From positions 7,812,001 to 7,876,000 of the forward strand of contig CP075496.1 of NCBI GenBank assembly GCA_021613535.1: DNA of 64,000 nt, read 5' to 3'. Under the pieces are notes generated by a model. It ran no database searches and had not been told where the DNA came from. It saw nothing but the letters and a program-made list of their open reading frames with translations. This document shows, piece after piece, positions 61,000 through 64,000 of the stretch (the stretch's first letter is position 1; every line of letters begins with the position of its first letter). Both the position numbers and the translations under genes were made by a program. The DNA comes from Adineta vaga (lineage: Eukaryota; Rotifera).

Positions 61000-63900
61000 A
61001 TGTTTGTTGCAACATCTTCGACAACAACTAATAGTCATCCATCATCATACATTGTTGCGACACCAACAACAGTCACAACAACAACCAATGCTACGCTTGA
61101 GACAACGACAAATAATGCTACGTCACCACAAGCATTAAGTGATATCAAACTTGTGTGTACTCAGAGAAAAAAGGTTTGTTCATCAAAAAACTCCCTTATC
61201 TTATGTTTTCTTGTATAAGATACTAGGCGATTCGAAAAATTTAACCATCTAAAGAAACGTTTCAATTGTGAAGATTTTTTCTAATTATAGAAAAGAAAGA
61301 CTTGTAAAACACAATTTACATATGTTCACAATATTGGACATAGATTGAAAGCATATCTATGTTTTCATTGAAATTAAAATATATTCTACTGTATATATTT
61401 CGTTTAGTAGATAATAAACTTTTGATAGTAACTAATCTTCTCACTAGATCATCTAAAACAAAAGCAATCCAGGGAGATTTCAAATAGATTTTATTCCAAT
61501 AATAATGAAAACATATGATTATTTTATTTATTTTTTTTACATTTTAGAAAACGAAACGTCATATCTATTTAACGTTTGTTGAAAGTTGTCCAATAACATC
61601 TCCAAGTGATCATCCATCAATCGAAATAACACGAAAATCGAATTCATCTTCTCAACCATCATCTTATCCATTGAATGACTGCATATCGTTTGAATATTTT
61701 GATACAGTGAAAAATGACTTTCAAGCCTATATTTATGCCTATTTCGAATCGTTTACTATATCAATATTTTTCTCTGATGAAAATTTTGAGAAAAAAACAC
61801 TTATTATCAAACATTTAGAATATATGTGTCACAGTAAAGCAGACAAATCGGCGGAAATGAACAATAATTCTTCTCAAGATCCTTCACAATCTCAATTAGG
61901 TCCATCACAATCACATCAACAAACACCTATTTTACCATGTACATCAACAACGGAACATATTCTTCATACATTTGATGTTAGTTTAATACCATATGGACCT
62001 ATCATACAGCGTGATCATGCATTAGTCGGTCCAACACGTCTCTATTTTACCACAACGGATCTTTATATTGCATCAATCAATTGTAATCATGTTGAGTTAA
62101 GAACGATAATTACAAATCAATGTCCATCAAAAGATAAAGCAATCTTATGTATCCCATATTTTACAATAAAAAATTATGGAAATCGTTCAAATATATTTCT
62201 TATTGAACTAGGCAAATCGAATTATGGTAATGGAGAAGTTCATATGAAATGCTATTCATCATCATTAGCAAGTACAATACATTTATTAGTTAGTCCTGTT
62301 ATTGAAGAACGTCCATTGATTCTTTCATCAGCGTTTCAAAATCAATTATTAACACATAAACGTATTGAAAAATCAAAATCGATTCATCCACCAGTTCAAT
62401 TAACACATGATACAATTAATCAGACAATATTAGATTCACCATCAACACTAATGAAGGAAAAATCATTGGATCCAACTGATCTCGAGTCTCAACAATCATC
62501 ATTAACAACAACGGCAACACCAACAACAAGCCATGAATCAAAAGCACATTTTATTGTTGGCTTTTTTCGTACCATATCAAAAAATGTTTCGAATTTACGA
62601 CGTTCAGCTACATTTCATCATAGTAATCATAACAATACAAATCATCATCATAATGAGCAATTAATATCATCAGAAAGTAATAATTTATTATCGAAAAATA
62701 AATCAGTTGCATTTAATATTGATGAAAAAACATTTCTGAACGATCAACATCAAATAATCTTACCTGAATCTCAGAAGAAAGCTGAATCAACATCAACAAT
62801 GTCATCAACAATGACTAAAGAAACCAGTGAAACAACCTTAACATCAGCATCAACATTAAATGCGAATAAACAAGATTCAACAATGGGTACATATATTGAT
62901 ATGGGACCAACAATTTCTAAAATTGATCAAAACCAAGAAGAAAATATTGAAGATGAAGTTATTGTGAAAGAAACAACAGCAACTGCAGAGATTGGTGTGA
63001 ATAGTAAGTAATCTATATTTGAATTTCAGAAAATTTGTAATTGATACGTAATGTTTACATTTATTTATTATTTAAGCAACGATCAGTTTATCACCTTGCG
63101 TTCGTTCAGCAATTATTGTTGGAAATTCAGTTCATTTAATAGCTGATGGTATGAAAATTAATGAGAGAGAAATCAGAATGATTTTGATATATTTTTGTTA
63201 GAAAAAACACTTTTTCCTATTGGTCAACGTTCATTTACTTCACCTGCGAGTGTTATGCAACCATTTAAAACTCAATTAAATGGTCCATCATCGAGTAACC
63301 CTCATGGTAATTAACATTCTTATCCTTTTTCTTTTTAATAAGTTCAACCGAAAAAAGACTTCTTTTCTTTAGCTACATCAGCAGATCTAATCACTTCTTC
63401 ACCAAATAGTTCCAGGTATGTTTTATATCGTCAATTTGAATTCTCATAGAACGTTCGTTTTCTTTCTCGTTTAGTTCTATTCCTCAAGCAAATTCAATTT
63501 CTAATTCTCAACAATCCCTTTTTCTTTCTTACGGTATTGTAACATTCAATAAAAATGATTTATTATCAAATGAACAATCTGAACGTGCAACAAGTCCACC
63601 ATTAGATGGTTCAACACTTGATCGTCGTCTCAATTCTGATCTTAGTCTTATGTCTATGCCTCAACAGCAACATCAAGGCTCATTTGTTCATCCATTGGAT
63701 AGTGTCTTTTCTTCATCAAGTACACAAATCTTTCGTAATCTATCGGTTTCAGCAAATAATATTGGTGATACAAATTCTGGTCAAATTCGAACTCCTCATG
63801 GTTCGATCATATTCTTTGATGAACATCTGAATGATCAAACAGCCACCTATTTACTTGGTTTACCATCGATAATCAATGATGAAACAATTCAAACGAATAT

Positions 63901-64000
63901 ATCCCGACTACCATCATTTAATCTATCATCATCAATTTCACGTCCTCAATTATCACATATCGATGAAAAAGAAGTTTCTTCGAACGATCCGTATGCACTA
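61000..64000 (+). CDS. DOK/IRS-type PTB-domain adaptor (3' partial)
   Basis: Exons 61000-61173, 61548-63003, 63077-63148, 63202-63306, 63373-63415 and 63475->64000; about 792 residues are visible and the gene runs off the window. The start is the ATG at 61000. A possible divergent PH-like region (TKRHIYLTFVESCPI, then ISFEYFDTV) precedes an IRS-type PTB domain at about residues 210-320. That domain shows ALVGPTRLYFTTTDLYIAS, CIPYFTIKNYGNRSNIFLIE and GEVHMKCYSSSLASTIHLLV, the order seen in DOK, FRS2 and IRS proteins. The remainder is a Ser/Thr/Gln-rich disordered tail. Such adaptors dock on phosphorylated NPxY receptors; the tail tyrosines seen are few. FRS2 is less likely because a region precedes the PTB. 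Confidence 0.78.

Overview
The window looks like nuclear DNA of a small-genome invertebrate animal, most likely a bdelloid rotifer. Genes are broken by many tiny GT-AG introns (mostly 45-75 nt), DNA is strongly AT-rich, genes are dense with short 3' and 5' gaps, and the gene set is plainly metazoan: NK2 homeobox genes, a two-domain receptor tyrosine phosphatase, a DOK-type PTB protein, FAM43, MORN4 and a BICRA homologue. The rotifer assignment is inference from composition, intron size and family content. No rRNA, tRNA, CRISPR array, intact transposon, virus-like gene or operon-like prokaryotic block was seen.

Layout. 1-11.2 kb holds three same-strand genes that each carry one extended Tudor domain and share intron positions, so they are a tandem family. 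14.1-19.1 kb is a receptor-type tyrosine phosphatase with one intact and one dead catalytic domain. It converges on a CPVL-type serine carboxypeptidase (19.4-21.0 kb, minus strand), which is head to head with a PUSL1/TruA-like gene across only 67 bp. A type I membrane protein with a lectin-like ectodomain follows (22.9-23.7 kb). 25.5-28.7 kb (minus) is a 14-exon BICRA/GLTSCR1 homologue of the ncBAF chromatin remodeller. 29.7-31.8 kb encodes a saposin A-like/RNase T2/membrane-anchor fusion. 31.9-39.7 kb (all minus) has a small unrecognised gene, a long disordered protein, MORN4 and a FAM43-type PID protein.

41.9-48.4 kb (minus) holds two NK2 homeobox genes of the Nkx2-1/scarecrow type, separated by a 3.8 kb gene-free interval and flanked by more gene-poor DNA, as expected for developmental regulators. 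50.8-52.9 kb has a small secreted EMI-like protein converging on a divergent rhodopsin-family GPCR. 54.2-54.7 kb has a possible 48-residue two-exon gene. 54.8-58.8 kb (minus) has BSDC1 and an SLC36-type amino acid transporter. 59.2-60.7 kb encodes a two-HMG-box protein, and 61.0 kb to the window edge is a DOK/IRS-type PTB adaptor that runs off the end.

Exon boundaries were drawn by hand from splice consensus, reading-frame continuity and domain continuity. For each complete gene model the summed exon length is a multiple of three and the frame stays open. Functional links between neighbours are limited: this is ordinary eukaryotic gene order, and the one clear family-level cluster is the Tudor trio, with the NK2 pair second.
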